Source: Stakelama marina (GTDB lineage Bacteria > Pseudomonadota > Alphaproteobacteria > Sphingomonadales > Sphingomonadaceae). From it: 61,732 nucleotides of DNA. Under the pieces are notes generated by a model, which worked only from the letters and a program-made list of their open reading frames with translations, was not told the DNA's origin and searched no databases. Each line of letters opens with the position of its first letter. The stretch's first letter is position 1. Location: NCBI RefSeq assembly GCF_018122655.1, contig NZ_JAGRQC010000007.1, positions 1-61,732 on the forward strand, read 5' to 3'. A program made the translations under genes and the position numbers. Positions 61,578 through 61,732 of this stretch are shown here, piece by piece.

Positions 61578-61732
61578 CTATCCATCATTCGATTTCTCAG
61601 CCTCGAATGCTCGCTTACCCTTACGCCTGAACAGGACAAGCGCTTGCGCCCCATCCGGCCCGCGCAACTTGGCTGAAACCGTGAGGAACGCGCCGTAGAG
61701 CGCAGCGCGATCATCGTCGGTTAGTGACGTGA
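61578..61732 (-). CDS. Partial gene at the right edge (C-terminal 51 residues)
   Basis: On the minus strand a frame is open from the right edge to a TAG at 61578, giving SLTDDDRAALYGAFLTVSA... and a basic end (LVLFRRKGKRAFEAEKSN). No family can be named from this much. It converges with the helicase gene 28 bases away, so the three-gene TerB unit ends here. Confidence 0.4.
   Translation of the reverse strand, partial: TSLTDDDRAALYGAFLTVSAKLRGPDGAQALVLFRRKGKRAFEAEKSNDG

Noticed and set aside
1..61732. CRISPR arrays
   Set aside because: No regularly spaced direct repeats were seen on reading through the window; the repeats present are palindromic, not spaced arrays.

Overview
The window is high-GC chromosomal DNA from an alphaproteobacterium, most likely a sphingomonad (Sphingomonas or a close relative). 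Evidence: a SciP-type DUF1153 protein, Ku next to a PE-LIG-POL LigD, PAS/GAF hybrid histidine kinases, an Mla-type lipid transport operon with a STAS-fused permease, and short palindromic intergenic repeats of a kind I associate with sphingomonads. These taxonomic assignments rest on protein and motif recognition only; no search was run.

The layout is a conserved core flanked by two accessory islands. Left island (1-2485): the C-terminal end of a serine recombinase and a two-gene RloB/AAA15-ATPase defence cassette. It abuts the 3' end of a tRNA-Ser(GGA) gene (2486-2576), a classic integration target. Core (2679-47683): a cyclophilin; the mlaE-mlaF-mlaD-lipoprotein operon; an RND pump with its adaptor; two GlsB/YeaQ-like membrane proteins; a SIMPL protein; sciP; mnmA; a beta-lactamase-fold hydrolase; a coupled pdxH-CDF transporter-PhzF operon; Ku and LigD (NHEJ); an ATP-grasp/alpha-E plus transglutaminase pair; dnaJ-like, yihY-like, fabI, GNAT and aroC genes in one direction; purA; a hybrid kinase; FAH hydrolase; trehalase; a GH3 glycosidase behind a LacI-type operator; a branched-chain 2-oxoacid dehydrogenase E1a-E1b-E2 operon; YciI; and a DJ-1/PfpI protein.

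The right island (47902 to the window end) has visibly lower GC and starts with a tyrosine integrase. The integrase central segment is read out of frame between two compensating one-base indels. Behind it lie: (i) an HTH protein plus UDG-superfamily-like protein pair whose promoter carries two copies of the operator TGATAT-N4-ATATCA; (ii) two tandem AlpA/excisionase-like HTH genes on the opposite strand; (iii) an AbiEi/AbiEii toxin-antitoxin operon extended by two nuclease-like genes (a PD-(D/E)XK type and a DUF559/Vsr-like type) joined by ATGA overlaps; (iv) a three-gene unit encoding a membrane-anchored TerB_N/TerB/TerB_C protein, a BrxD (DUF2791)-like ATPase and an Lhr/BrxHI-like helicase. 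Unit (iv) ends against a convergent partial gene, so it looks self-contained, and no PglX or PglZ is present in the window. It is the best candidate for a little-described defence system; the UDG-like cassette and the extended AbiE operon come next.

Operon logic is strong throughout. Four-base stop/start overlaps (ATGA or GTGA) join mlaD-lipoprotein, pdxH-CDF-phzF, yihY-fabI, GNAT-aroC, the two AlpA-like genes, abiEii-nuclease-nuclease and ATPase-helicase.
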